From Actinomycetota bacterium (GTDB lineage Bacteria; Actinomycetota; Acidimicrobiia; Acidimicrobiales; Ilumatobacteraceae): a stretch of DNA of 13,204 bases. Every line of letters starts with the position of its first letter. Position 1 is the first letter of the stretch. Below, one piece after another: positions 6,281 to 13,204 of the stretch. Position numbers and translations under genes: made by a program. The notes under the pieces are model-generated. The model was given only the letters and a program-made list of their open reading frames with translations, searched no databases and had not been told where the DNA came from. The stretch covers positions 1-13,204 of the forward strand of contig SYCH01000087.1 in assembly GCA_005787025.1 (NCBI GenBank), read 5' to 3'.

Positions 6281-7672
6281 TCAGCCCGCCAGCTCGGCGA
6301 TCGGGTTGAGCGCCTTGCCGTTGTACCCGTCCAAAATGGACACGTACTCGGTGCCCTGCTGCTGCTGGATACCGATGGAGAATCCGCACAACGACGGGAA
6401 GGTGGGGTTGCCACCACACTCGAAGTCACCGACGCCGGCCCACATCGGACCCACGAAGGACTTGGCAGCTTCACGGATGGACGCCGAATCCGTCGCACCC
6501 TCGTTCATGAACTTCACCATGGTGATGAGCGAGCCGAACGTGGGTCCACCGAAACCGGTGTACTCGGGGTTCTCGACACCCGTTTCCTTGGCCCAAGCCA
6601 ACGCGGCATCGATGTAGGCGTCGGTCTCCGGGTTGCCCGGGATCTCATACGAGTAGCCGTATCCACCGAAGTACCAGCCATCGGGCAAGTCGCCTTCCTC
6701 GCCGACCGAGGCCAGGTGATCCTGCATCGGGATTCCGAAGCACAGTCCGGTCGTGACGATCGGTGTGTCGACACCGAGGGTCTTGAGCGCGTCGTAGATA
6801 CCGATGCAACCCTGAATGGTGACCAACGGGTAGAACACGTCGGCAGTGTCGGCACCCGACGACTGGATGGCGGTGGCCATTTCCGTGGCGCCAGCAGTGT
6901 CGGCCACTGCAACGCCGGTGACCTCGACGCCCAGCTGCTCGAGGATGGGCTTGGTGAGCACGTTGAACGCCACGGTTCCGGCCGGGTTGTCGTTGTACAC
7001 GACGGCGATCTTCTTCACGTCGATTCCTTCGAGTTCACCGACGTACTTCGCGGCGAACACTGCGAGACCCTGAACCACACCGGGCGAACCGGGGGTGAAC
7101 GCGTACGCGTCAGAAGCGAGGAACTCCGGCGTGGTCACCGGGTTCGGCAAGAAGACGGGCTTCTTGTCCTTCAGAGTGTCGAGCAACGGAGCGTTTCCGT
7201 TGAACATGGCCCCCACGAGAACCGCCTGCACGTTGTCGTCGGCCAGCATCTGCTGGGCGCAACTCTGACCGTCCTCTTCCTTGGTGACGAAGCACTTCAC
7301 CAGCTCGATCGGACGACCACCCACGCCACCGAGGAAGTTGTTGATGTACCAGACGCCCGTGTCGACGCCCACCGACGCCTCCGGGAACGCCGGAGTGCCA
7401 CCTTCCTGATTGACGTAACCGATGTAGATCGGATCGCCCGACGCCACCCCACCGGGGCCCCCGGTGTAGGCCACACCGACGTCGATCGAACTCTGCAGGA
7501 CCGGCAGTTCACCGCTCGGCGCCTCGGTGCTCGGCGCTTCCGAAGTCGGTGCTTCCGATGTCGGCGCCTCCGTCGCGGGTGCGTCGCTTTCCCCACTGTC
7601 CTCGCTGCATGCGCCGGCGAGCAAGCCGAGTACGGCCAAGCCCGCGACGAAACTGATCTTCCTGCTTCTCAC
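6281..7672 (-). CDS. Branched-chain amino acid-type ABC transporter substrate-binding lipoprotein
   Basis: The start is taken as the GTG at 7672, preceded by AAGGGGG five bases upstream; this gives 463 residues with a proper lipoprotein signal: basic V-R-S-R-K, a hydrophobic core, then L-L-A-G-A-C with the modified cysteine at 22. An ATG further upstream (7834) would put about 50 non-signal residues in front and would overlap the crotonase gene. Residues about 31-57 are a low-complexity linker of TSEAP/STEAP units, a flexible tether to the membrane. The rest matches the type I periplasmic-binding fold (LivJ/LivK, Peripla_BP_6), with two hinged lobes closing on ligand. It is the first gene of the transporter operon and 138 bases upstream of the permease gene. 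The ligand is not readable; relatives bind amino acids, amides, urea or aromatic acids. Confidence 0.92.
   Translation of the reverse strand: MRSRKISFVAGLAVLGLLAGACSEDSGESDAPATEAPTSEAPTSEAPSTEAPSGELPVLQSSIDVGVAYTGGPGGVASGDPIYIGYVNQEGGTPAFPEASVGVDTGVWYINNFLGGVGGRPIELVKCFVTKEEDGQSCAQQMLADDNVQAVLVGAMFNGNAPLLDTLKDKKPVFLPNPVTTPEFLASDAYAFTPGSPGVVQGLAVFAAKYVGELEGIDVKKIAVVYNDNPAGTVAFNVLTKPILEQLGVEVTGVAVADTAGATEMATAIQSSGADTADVFYPLVTIQGCIGIYDALKTLGVDTPIVTTGLCFGIPMQDHLASVGEEGDLPDGWYFGGYGYSYEIPGNPETDAYIDAALAWAKETGVENPEYTGFGGPTFGSLITMVKFMNEGATDSASIREAAKSFVGPMWAGVGDFECGGNPTFPSLCGFSIGIQQQQGTEYVSILDGYNGKALNPIAELAG
7502..7582 (-). repeat. Imperfect short tandem repeat encoding the TEAP/SEAP linker of the lipoprotein
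   Basis: Roughly 15-base units encode successive T-S-E-A-P and S-T-E-A-P blocks just after the lipobox cysteine. The repeat stays in frame and encodes a Pro/Thr/Ser/Glu-rich spacer, common after lipobox cysteines in actinobacterial lipoproteins. Unit number may vary between strains by slippage. Confidence 0.7.
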
Positions 7673-7704
7673 GTTTCCCCCTTGACGATCGACCACCCGT
7701 TGCG

Positions 7705-7733
7705 GATATGTCGTACGTCTCAGATTGTCACAA
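7705..7733 (-). promoter_or_regulatory. Possible promoter of the ABC transporter operon
   Basis: On the minus strand TTGTGA (7733-7728) and CATATC (7710-7705) are separated by 17 bases, giving a plausible though imperfect -35/-10 pair. Transcription would start around 7698, leaving a leader of about 25 bases with the AAGGGGG ribosome site. Matches to consensus are partial (about 4/6 and 3/6), so this is tentative. Confidence 0.3.
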
Positions 7734-7735
7734 GG

Positions 7736-7759
7736 TTTCGGTGAGGTCAAACACCGAAA
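7736..7759. promoter_or_regulatory. 8-bp inverted repeat between the crotonase and binding-protein genes (operator or weak terminator)
   Basis: TTTCGGTG (7736-7743) and CACCGAAA (7752-7759) are exact complements around an eight-base spacer. The repeat lies 22 bases past the crotonase stop and just upstream of the candidate transporter promoter. It could be an operator for a dimeric regulator or a 3'-end hairpin of the upstream unit; no T run follows it on the minus strand, which favours the operator reading slightly. Confidence 0.45.
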
Positions 7760-7781
7760 AGTGGAAAACCGCAGGTCGCCG

Positions 7782-8624
7782 TCAGGTCGAACCGGACGGC
7801 CCCGACTCGCGGTAATCCCCGAAGGCCGCGTCACGCTCGCTCAATGCCGCGGTCACGCCCTTGGTGGCGAAACCCTGCATGTACTCCATGGACGACTTCT
7901 GGTGGAACCCCAGAGCCTGGATCTCGGCCGTGGCCCGGATGCCCGCGCGGATCCCCATGGCTTCCATGGCACGGTGCGCGGCCCGCTTGTTCAGGGCCAA
8001 CAGATCGGCCGGAATCTTGGCCACCCGTTCGGCCATGGCCAACACCTCGGAGTCCAAACGGGCTTCGGGAAACGCCCGATTGGCGAAACCAGCCGACACC
8101 GCGTCGACTCCGGACATCGAGTCCCCGGTGAGCAAGGCCTCCATGCCCCGACGCAGACCCATCATCCAGGTCTGCCATTGCATGTCGGGGGGCGACATCA
8201 GTCGCACCGGTGGATAGCCGATCTTGGCGTCCTCGGCGACGTACACCAGGTCGCAGGCGGTGGCCAGCTCGGTGCCACCGGCCAAGCAGTAGCCGTGCAC
8301 CTGTCCGATGATCGGTGTGCTCATGTCCCACATCTCGAACCAGTTGTTGACGACGTGACGCGACCACCAGCCGTCGGCCCGTGAGATGGACCGCTCCACG
8401 TCGGAATTGGGCGAGCCGAGGTCGTAGCCGGCGCAGAAACACGACCCCGCACCCCGGATGATCATCACCGAGACGTCGCGGTCCTTGTCGCCGGCCCGCA
8501 ACGCGTCGAACAGCGCTCCGCGCAGGTCGTCGTTGAGGGCGTTGCGCTTCTCGGGTCGGTTCAACGTGAAGCGACGCACCTTCGGCGCGGGGTCGTCGAT
8601 CAGGAGCACGTCATCTTTCGCCAT
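7782..8624 (-). CDS. Enoyl-CoA hydratase/isomerase (crotonase) family protein
   Basis: This 280-residue protein has the crotonase hallmarks: T-L-N-R-P-E-K-R-N-A-L-N near the N-terminus (20-31), the first oxyanion-hole segment C-A-G-Y-D-L (64-69) and the second, G-Y-C-L-A-G-G-T-E-L-A (111-121). E119 aligns with the first catalytic glutamate of rat enoyl-CoA hydratase (Glu144). At the position of the second (Glu164, normally G-Q-P-E) the sequence reads G-Y-P-P, so P139 replaces it. A classical hydration of 2-enoyl-CoA is therefore uncertain; isomerase, hydrolase or another crotonase reaction is possible. It acts on CoA thioesters in the cytoplasm. It begins five bases after the acyl-CoA ligase stop and is the last gene of a three-gene unit, so it probably processes the ligase product or a later intermediate. 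Confidence 0.9.
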   Translation of the reverse strand: MAKDDVLLIDDPAPKVRRFTLNRPEKRNALNDDLRGALFDALRAGDKDRDVSVMIIRGAGSCFCAGYDLGSPNSDVERSISRADGWWSRHVVNNWFEMWDMSTPIIGQVHGYCLAGGTELATACDLVYVAEDAKIGYPPVRLMSPPDMQWQTWMMGLRRGMEALLTGDSMSGVDAVSAGFANRAFPEARLDSEVLAMAERVAKIPADLLALNKRAAHRAMEAMGIRAGIRATAEIQALGFHQKSSMEYMQGFATKGVTAALSERDAAFGDYRESGPSGST

Positions 8625-8629
8625 GGTCG

Positions 8630-10168
8630 TCAGGCTTTCTCCCAGTAGGGGGCGCGCAACTTGCGCTTGTTGATTTTGCCCATGGTGTTACGACCGAGAT
8701 CGTCGACGAACTCGATGGTGCGTGGGCACTTGTAGTGACTCAGGCGCTCGCGGCAGAACGCCAGCACCTCCGAGGCCTCGGGCGGATTCGACGGATCGCG
8801 CAGAATCGCCAACGCCTTCAATTCCTCCCCCATCTCGGAGTGCGGCACTCCGATACAGGCGACGTCGAGGAGCGCCGGGTGCTGCACCAGGACCTGCTCG
8901 GCCTCGGCCGGATAGATGTTCACTCCACCCGACACCACCATGTCGCTGAATCGATCGGTGATGTACACGTAGCCACCCTGGTTCACATAGCCGATCTCCC
9001 CCAACGTGAACACGCCGGGGGCGATGTTGGCCGCCTTGGTCTTCTCCGGATCGTTCGGATAGATCACCCCTCGGCCCGTCGCGTCCTTGAAGAAAAGCCG
9101 ACCCTCGGCGTTCGCGGGAAGCTCGTTGCCGTCGTCGTCCAACACGAGCACCGAGAACGGTGGAACGGGGCGACCGACCGATCCCGGATTCTCCAACCAC
9201 TCGCTGCTGGTGATCTGGCACGTGGTACCGACCTCGGTGGCTCCGTACGCGTCGATGAAGATCGGCCCCCACCAGTCGATCATCGCCCGTTTCACGTCGA
9301 CGGGACAGGACGCACCCGTGTGGGCCGCCAGTTTCATCGACGACACGTCGTATTTCTTCTTCACCTCGTCCGGAAGCGCCAACAGCCGGACGAAATGCGT
9401 CGGCACCATCACCGACGACTCGGTGCGATGCTCCTGGATGGCCTGCAGGGTCTTTTCGGCGTCGAACTTGGCCAGGATCACCATCGGGACACCGCGAACC
9501 AGCAAACGCATGCCGTTCAACGGACCGGTGTGGTACATCGGACCCACCACCAGGTGCGTGCCGAACTGGGCGAACCGATTGGCTTTCATGCCCTCCAGGT
9601 GTTCGGCCATGGTGGATCCACCGGCGAACATCGTCGGCGGCAACTCCGTGCCCTTGGGTCGGCCCGTGGTGCCCGAGGTGTAGAGCAGGTTCGCGCGCGG
9701 GACCACGTCGAGGGGCGGATGCGACGGGTCGCCCGACGCCAACCAGTCGGCCCAGGCGCGCACACCAGGTGCGTTCACACCCCAACCGATCACGTCGATG
9801 CGGAGTCCTTCGGCTCGGGCGATGTCGGCGGCGGCCACCGCGCGCTCGACGGTCTCGGGTCCGACGAACAACAGACGAGCGTCGGAGTCGACCAGGATGT
9901 AGGCCGTCTCCTCCGCGGTCAGGTGGAAGTTCACGGGCACCGTCGACGCACTGCCGAGCAGACAGCCGAGGTGGGCGAGGGCCGTTTCGGCGGCGTTCTC
10001 GGCGAACACCGCGACTCGGCGACTCGGACCCAGATCGGTGGCCAACGCGATGTTGGCCACTCGATTCAAGATGTCGTCGACATCGGCCCAACGCAAGGCC
10101 CTGTCGGGATCGCGCACGGCGATCTCGTCGGGACGTTCACGGGCCAGGTCGGCGGCGAAGACGGGCAT
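8630..10168 (-). CDS. Acyl-CoA ligase / AMP-dependent synthetase
   Basis: The 512-residue protein is a typical ANL-superfamily ligase. The phosphate loop L-Y-T-S-G-T-T-G-R-P-K-G is at 162-173, Y-G-A-T-E at 308-312, the hinge region T-D-R-F-S-D-M-V-V-S-G-G at 404-415 followed by V-N-I-Y-P-A-E, and the catalytic lysine in G-K-I-N-K-R at K498. It activates a carboxylic acid with ATP to an acyl-adenylate and transfers it to CoA. The sequence resembles FadD/long-chain or aryl/terpenoid acid ligases, but the substrate pocket cannot be read confidently by eye. It lies nine bases after the SnoaL-like gene and five before the crotonase gene, so all three are very likely cotranscribed. It would be the CoA-activating step of a degradative pathway. 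Confidence 0.93.
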   Translation of the reverse strand: MPVFAADLARERPDEIAVRDPDRALRWADVDDILNRVANIALATDLGPSRRVAVFAENAAETALAHLGCLLGSASTVPVNFHLTAEETAYILVDSDARLLFVGPETVERAVAAADIARAEGLRIDVIGWGVNAPGVRAWADWLASGDPSHPPLDVVPRANLLYTSGTTGRPKGTELPPTMFAGGSTMAEHLEGMKANRFAQFGTHLVVGPMYHTGPLNGMRLLVRGVPMVILAKFDAEKTLQAIQEHRTESSVMVPTHFVRLLALPDEVKKKYDVSSMKLAAHTGASCPVDVKRAMIDWWGPIFIDAYGATEVGTTCQITSSEWLENPGSVGRPVPPFSVLVLDDDGNELPANAEGRLFFKDATGRGVIYPNDPEKTKAANIAPGVFTLGEIGYVNQGGYVYITDRFSDMVVSGGVNIYPAEAEQVLVQHPALLDVACIGVPHSEMGEELKALAILRDPSNPPEASEVLAFCRERLSHYKCPRTIEFVDDLGRNTMGKINKRKLRAPYWEKA

Positions 10169-10177
10169 CGGCCGACC

Positions 10178-10666
10178 TCAGACGTCCGCGGCCACGCCAC
10201 GCTCGACGAGAGCCTCGCGATGGTTGGTGAAGTCCGCCGACAGATCGGCGGGCCCTCCGTAGTGGACCTGCAGGAATCGCCGCGAGAAGAGCCACTGCCC
10301 GTTCACCTTGCGGTACGCGTCGTCGTAATGAGCGAGAAGGATTCCCGACTGAGCGTCGGTCCGACGAAAGCGCTCGCTGATGGCCCAACGACCGGTGGCC
10401 TCGTCAGCCGTGGCACCTTGCCAGGCGTCACCGTTGTGAACGGTTTGGACCACCGCGGCGAAACCCGTCATCGCGCCGTACCACAGTTTCAAGATGGCGT
10501 CCTTGCCCTCCACCAATCGACCACGCCCCAGATCCCACACGGCGTCATCCGCCCAGCATGATCCCCACTGTTCGCCCGACCGGTGGATGACGGCGTCGGC
10601 GTACCGATTGATGAGACGTTGGATCGAGACGTAGTCGTCGACGGAGACGGGTGCGGCGGTTGTCAT
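10178..10666 (-). CDS. SnoaL-like / NTF2-fold family protein
   Basis: The 162-residue protein has the alpha+beta barrel pattern of the SnoaL_4/NTF2-like group: an N-terminal helix I-Q-R-L-I-N-R-Y-A-D-A-V (15-26), W-A-D-D-A-V-W-D (38-45), and a C-terminal strand pair ending W-L-F-S-R-R-F-L-Q-V-H-Y (125-136). Family members include ketosteroid isomerase-like enzymes, polyketide cyclases and dehydratases, and many of unknown function; no diagnostic catalytic set was recognised, so no reaction is assigned. It is the first gene of the unit with the ligase and crotonase. No ribosome site is seen before the ATG, and the -10-like TAGAAC lies only six bases upstream, so a leaderless transcript is plausible. 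It diverges from the P450 gene across 58 bases. Confidence 0.85.
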   Translation of the reverse strand: MTTAAPVSVDDYVSIQRLINRYADAVIHRSGEQWGSCWADDAVWDLGRGRLVEGKDAILKLWYGAMTGFAAVVQTVHNGDAWQGATADEATGRWAISERFRRTDAQSGILLAHYDDAYRKVNGQWLFSRRFLQVHYGGPADLSADFTNHREALVERGVAADV

Positions 10667-10668
10667 GG

Positions 10669-10681
10669 CTCTGTTCTAGCC
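10669..10681 (-). promoter_or_regulatory. 13-base motif GGCTAGAACAGAG with -10-like TAGAAC
   Basis: The minus strand carries GGCTAGAACAGAG directly before the SnoaL-like start codon, identical to bases 2042-2054 on the plus strand before the epoxide-hydrolase-like gene. TAGAAC resembles an actinobacterial -10 element, and its distance of six bases to the ATG suggests leaderless transcription. It may also be part of a regulator site. Confidence 0.4.
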
Positions 10682-10685
10682 CAAC

Positions 10686-10724
10686 GGACCGTTCCCGAGC
10701 GATGGGAGCATCGCGGGAGGGTCC
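10686..10724 (+). promoter_or_regulatory. Extended imperfect hairpin covering the P450 ribosome binding site
   Basis: Three paired blocks can form: GGACC (10686-10690) with GGTCC (10720-10724), CCC (10694-10696) with GGG (10715-10717), and GCGATG (10699-10704) with CATCGC (10709-10714), closed by a GGAG tetraloop; small internal loops separate them. The ribosome site GGGAGGG (10715-10721) lies almost wholly in the right arm, immediately before the GTG at 10725. As RNA it could mask translation; as DNA it is an imperfect palindrome between divergent genes and could be an operator. Confidence 0.5.
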
Positions 10725-12014
10725 GTGCAACGTCGACTGTCCGGCATCGGTCAGAATGGCCCGGTGGACACCGAGATCGATCTCGAACGACTGACGTTGC
10801 TCGACCCGGACGTGTCCGACTGCCCGTACGCGGCGTACGACGCGTTGCGTCGGGAGGCTCCGTTGTGGCGCGACAACGCCACCGGCATGTTCGTCGTGAC
10901 CCGCTACGAGGACGTTCGGATGGTTCTGACCGACACGGAGCGATTCACCAGCGCTCGCCACCGGGGCCGCATCGATCCGCGCAGCGCACGCCTGAAGAAG
11001 ATCTACGAGGACAAGGGCTGGCTGCCGGGCGCCACGCTGGCGGCCCGCGACGACCCCGAGCACCGGGAGATGCGCGGGTTGTTCAACCACGCCTTTCGCC
11101 CCTCCAAGATCAAGGAGATGGACGACTTCATCGTCGACCTGGCGCACTCACTGATCGACGAGTTCATCGGAACCGGTGAGTGCGACTGGGTGCGCGCCTT
11201 CGCCGTACCGCTGCCCCTGATCGTCATCGGGCGCCAGATGGGTGCGCGTGACGAGGACATGTGGCGCATCAAGGCGTGGACCGACGCCTGGGTGCATCGT
11301 CTGGGGATGATGCAGACCGAGGAGGAGGCGGTCTGGTCGACCGAGATGGAGATCGAGGCCCAGCACTACTTCCAACCGATCTTCGAACGTCTGCGTCGCG
11401 AACCCGACGACACGTTGCTGAGCGATTTGGTGAACACCGTGATCCCCGAATGGGGCCGCACCCTCACCGACAACGAACTGCACGCCGAGATGATGGCCGA
11501 CACCTTCGTCGGTGGTTCGGAGACCACCACGAACGCGTTGGCCGAGGGCGTTCGCCTGCTCATCGAGAACCCGGGCGAATGGGACAAGGTCGTCAACGAT
11601 CCCGATCGTTACGTGCCCCTGTTGGCCGAGGAAGTACTGCGACTCGAGGGTCCGGTGCAAGGTCTTTTCCGCACCGCCGCCGTCGACGTCGAACTGCACG
11701 GGGTCACCATCCCCGCCGGTTCGGTCGTGAACGTACGTTACGGAGCCGCGAACCGCGACGAGAACCAGTTCGAGTGCCCGGAGAAAATGGACCTCGACCG
11801 GGAGAACGTGCGTAGCCACGTGGCATTCGGATTCGGCACCCACCACTGCCTCGGGGCGCCCTTGGCCCGACGCGAGTTGATCATCGGCTTTCGCGCCCTC
11901 GTCGACCGCGTGGACCGGATGTGGTTCATCGACGGAGCGAACGACTTTCGTCACCACCCGAATTTCTGCCTACGGGCCCTGAAACACCTTCACATCGGTT
12001 TCACTGCGCGTTGA
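10725..12014 (+). CDS. Cytochrome P450
   Basis: With the GTG start at 10725, preceded by GGGAGGG, the protein has 429 residues. It carries the P450 signatures: the I-helix oxygen-activation motif G-G-S-E-T-T (263-268), the K-helix E303-V-L-R306, and the heme-binding loop F-G-F-G-T-H-H-C-L-G with the proximal ligand Cys375. Length and the lack of a membrane anchor fit a soluble bacterial class I P450 that takes electrons from ferredoxin and ferredoxin reductase; neither is in the window. It inserts oxygen into a hydrophobic substrate, and fatty-acid, terpenoid or steroid substrates are all plausible. A later in-frame GTG at 10764 lacks a ribosome site. The gene diverges from the ligase unit, and its last 14 bases overlap the convergent SnoaL-like gene. 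Confidence 0.93.
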   Translation: MQRRLSGIGQNGPVDTEIDLERLTLLDPDVSDCPYAAYDALRREAPLWRDNATGMFVVTRYEDVRMVLTDTERFTSARHRGRIDPRSARLKKIYEDKGWLPGATLAARDDPEHREMRGLFNHAFRPSKIKEMDDFIVDLAHSLIDEFIGTGECDWVRAFAVPLPLIVIGRQMGARDEDMWRIKAWTDAWVHRLGMMQTEEEAVWSTEMEIEAQHYFQPIFERLRREPDDTLLSDLVNTVIPEWGRTLTDNELHAEMMADTFVGGSETTTNALAEGVRLLIENPGEWDKVVNDPDRYVPLLAEEVLRLEGPVQGLFRTAAVDVELHGVTIPAGSVVNVRYGAANRDENQFECPEKMDLDRENVRSHVAFGFGTHHCLGAPLARRELIIGFRALVDRVDRMWFIDGANDFRHHPNFCLRALKHLHIGFTAR

Positions 12015-12423
12015 GCGACTTCGGCACCGCACCACTGTCGTGGTAGTCGACCTCGTGTTCGACGCGCCCATCCACGATTCGCAGCCAGCTCATCCCGGGA
12101 CTCGACCATTTCTTGCCCACGTGCTGCTTGCCGAAAACCGCGCCCATCTCCTCGGTGATGGTGGCGCTCATCACCCAGGTCACCGCCACGCCGTCGTCGC
12201 TGGTCCAGAACTGGTCGGGCAGCAACACCAGGTCGGGCCATTTGTCGAGCCCCTTCCCGAAGAAGGCACGGATGGCCGGCCATCCGGTGTGCGAACCACC
12301 GACGATGTCGTTCAAGACGGCGTGCGGGTGCATCATCGTCTCGGGAGCGTCGGCGTCGCCGCTACTCCAGGCGGCGAACAGATCCTTGACGAGTTGGATG
12401 CGAGGATCGGTGTTCGGACTCAT
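12001..12423 (-). CDS. SnoaL-like polyketide cyclase/NTF2-fold family protein
   Basis: From the ATG at 12423 the protein has 140 residues: an N-terminal helix V-K-D-L-F-A-A-W-S-S-G-D (12-23), a short acidic/His segment M-H-P-H-A-V-L-N-D (31-39), G-W-P-A-I-R-A-F-F (48-56) and the C-terminal sheet ending I-V-D-G-R-V-E-H-E-V-D-Y-H-D (116-129). This is the usual SnoaL-like outline. No catalytic function is assigned; relatives act on cyclic intermediates or are uncharacterised. An upstream extension of the frame to 12654 would overlap the phosphotransferase and is rejected. The start is 11 bases after the phosphotransferase stop, so the two are probably cotranscribed. The stop lies inside the end of the P450 gene on the other strand. 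Confidence 0.82.
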   Translation of the reverse strand: MSPNTDPRIQLVKDLFAAWSSGDADAPETMMHPHAVLNDIVGGSHTGWPAIRAFFGKGLDKWPDLVLLPDQFWTSDDGVAVTWVMSATITEEMGAVFGKQHVGKKWSSPGMSWLRIVDGRVEHEVDYHDSGAVPKSLNAQ

Positions 12424-12434
12424 GCCGAATACTG

Positions 12435-13204
12435 TCACACCGCGACGCCGAGTTCGACCAGACGGCGCAGGAAGACACGGTGGACCGCGGTTCCGACGAT
12501 GGCCATGTTCGGCGCCGGATTCGTGCCGTTTTCGTAGAGTGCGCGACACGACAGATTGGCGCACGACCCCTTGAAATAATTGAACGCTTCCCAATATCGC
12601 CGGACGTCGGTCTCGATAACAATGCCGGTGATGTCGGTCAGGCGCCCGTACCACTCCTCTTTGGGCAATGCGCGCGATCCACGCATCTGGATGCAGAAGA
12701 CCCAGTCCTCCAGCGGGTCACCGAGGTGTCCGAACTCCCAGTCGGTGATGGCCGTCACTCGTTCGCCGTCGTGGACGAAGTTGTCCGGCCCGGCATCACC
12801 ATGAACGACGCTCAGCCGATCGCCGTCGGGTGCGTTGGACTCGAGCCACTCGGCACTGCGTTCCAAGAGGGCGATCGACGTCTTGCTCGACGATCGGTAC
12901 ACGTCGCGCCACCGCCGGACCTGGTTCATGGTCGCTTCTCGAGCATTCGACACATTCGACGCTCCGAGCAGATCGCCCAAGGCACCGGATGTCGGGTCGA
13001 TGCCGTGCATCGCGTGCAACACGCCGATGAAGTCGTTCACCGGCGACGGGGCGTCGGGCACGTGAGACACGTACTCCATCACGAAGAACCGACGTCCGAT
13101 GATCGCACCCGTCTCGTCACCGGCCAACCCGCGCGCCACTGGAACACCGTGAGCGTGCAGAGCGGTCATCAAACGCGACTCCCGGACCCCGTCGGTTCCG
13201 AACA
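12435..13204 (-). CDS. Aminoglycoside phosphotransferase-family kinase-like protein (N-terminus outside window)
   Basis: The minus-strand frame is open to the window edge, so the gene starts beyond 13204; about 256 residues are visible, and the TTG/ATG codons near 13172 are internal. The catalytic core is clear: V-V-H-G-D-A-G-P-D-N-F-V (around 12775-12810), the Brenner-type HGDxxxxN loop with catalytic Asp, then I-T-D-W-E-F-G-H-L-G-D-P, with the metal-binding Asp. This is the APH/choline-kinase-like fold that includes ACAD10-type proteins found next to acyl-CoA dehydrogenases in actinobacteria. Context among CoA-pathway genes suggests it phosphorylates a metabolic intermediate (for example a hydroxyacyl-CoA, as for ACAD10-like proteins) rather than an antibiotic; this is inference. 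Confidence 0.88.
   Translation of the reverse strand, partial: FGTDGVRESRLMTALHAHGVPVARGLAGDETGAIIGRRFFVMEYVSHVPDAPSPVNDFIGVLHAMHGIDPTSGALGDLLGASNVSNAREATMNQVRRWRDVYRSSSKTSIALLERSAEWLESNAPDGDRLSVVHGDAGPDNFVHDGERVTAITDWEFGHLGDPLEDWVFCIQMRGSRALPKEEWYGRLTDITGIVIETDVRRYWEAFNYFKGSCANLSCRALYENGTNPAPNMAIVGTAVHRVFLRRLVELGVAV

Noticed and set aside
7502..7582. Short repeats as a CRISPR or mobile-element remnant
   Set aside because: Units are imperfect, in frame and encode a Pro/Thr/Ser/Glu linker directly after the lipobox.
6149..7744. 531-codon plus-strand frame opposite the binding-protein gene
   Set aside because: No domain or plausible composition; antisense shadow of a clear lipoprotein gene.
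8735..10561. 608-codon plus-strand frame opposite the ligase and SnoaL-like genes
   Set aside because: It is rich in His/Arg/Gly with no recognisable domain and is an antisense shadow typical of GC-rich genes; the minus-strand proteins carry clear motifs.
12424..12654. Upstream extension of the second SnoaL-like gene
   Set aside because: It would lie within the phosphotransferase in another frame and adds Arg-rich sequence unlike the family.

Overview
The window is high-GC, densely packed bacterial DNA that reads as actinobacterial: strong G/C third positions, ATG/GTG starts, overlapping stop/start junctions, and catabolic families common in Actinomycetota. It may come from an uncultured or environmental lineage such as Acidimicrobiia, but that placement is inference. 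No rRNA, tRNA, CRISPR array or insertion sequence was seen, and no gap between genes exceeds about 140 bases.

Layout. (1) Bases 1-2442, plus strand: the C-terminal part of a molybdopterin oxidoreductase, then an AhpD/carboxymuconolactone-decarboxylase-like gene, then a limonene-epoxide-hydrolase-like gene. (2) Bases 2449-7672, minus strand: a complete branched-chain-amino-acid-type (HAAT) ABC transporter in the order lipoprotein binding protein, fused LivH-LivM permease, LivG, LivF. (3) Bases 7782-10666, minus strand: a tight three-gene unit encoding an NTF2/SnoaL-like protein, an acyl-CoA ligase and a crotonase. (4) Bases 10725-12014, plus strand: a cytochrome P450, divergent from unit 3. 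(5) Bases 12001-13204, minus strand: a phosphotransferase that runs off the window, then a second SnoaL-like protein whose end overlaps the P450 tail to tail.

The most interesting object is the AhpD-like gene at 1523-2032. Its frame is interrupted by one TGA at 1706-1708, exactly where the second cysteine of the family's CxxC redox motif belongs (C-V-V-TGA). Twelve bases after the TGA comes a perfect 8-bp hairpin with a GGC loop, the geometry of a bacterial SECIS element. I read it as a probable selenoprotein with a CxxU redox centre that conventional gene calling splits into a 61-residue and a 107-residue fragment. The neighbouring molybdopterin oxidoreductase belongs to a superfamily that contains the classic Sec-dependent formate dehydrogenases, but its N-terminal active site lies outside the window.

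Taken together, the genes look like a catabolic island: an importer for a small carboxylate or amino-acid-like ligand, CoA activation, a crotonase step, P450 oxygenation, a possible epoxide hydrolase and several NTF2-fold helpers. This is inferred from family membership; the substrate is unknown. Regulatory structure is also visible: a long hairpin that could mask the P450 ribosome binding site, a 15-bp hairpin and a terminator-like element between the binding-protein and permease genes, and a 13-base promoter-like motif shared by two distant genes.
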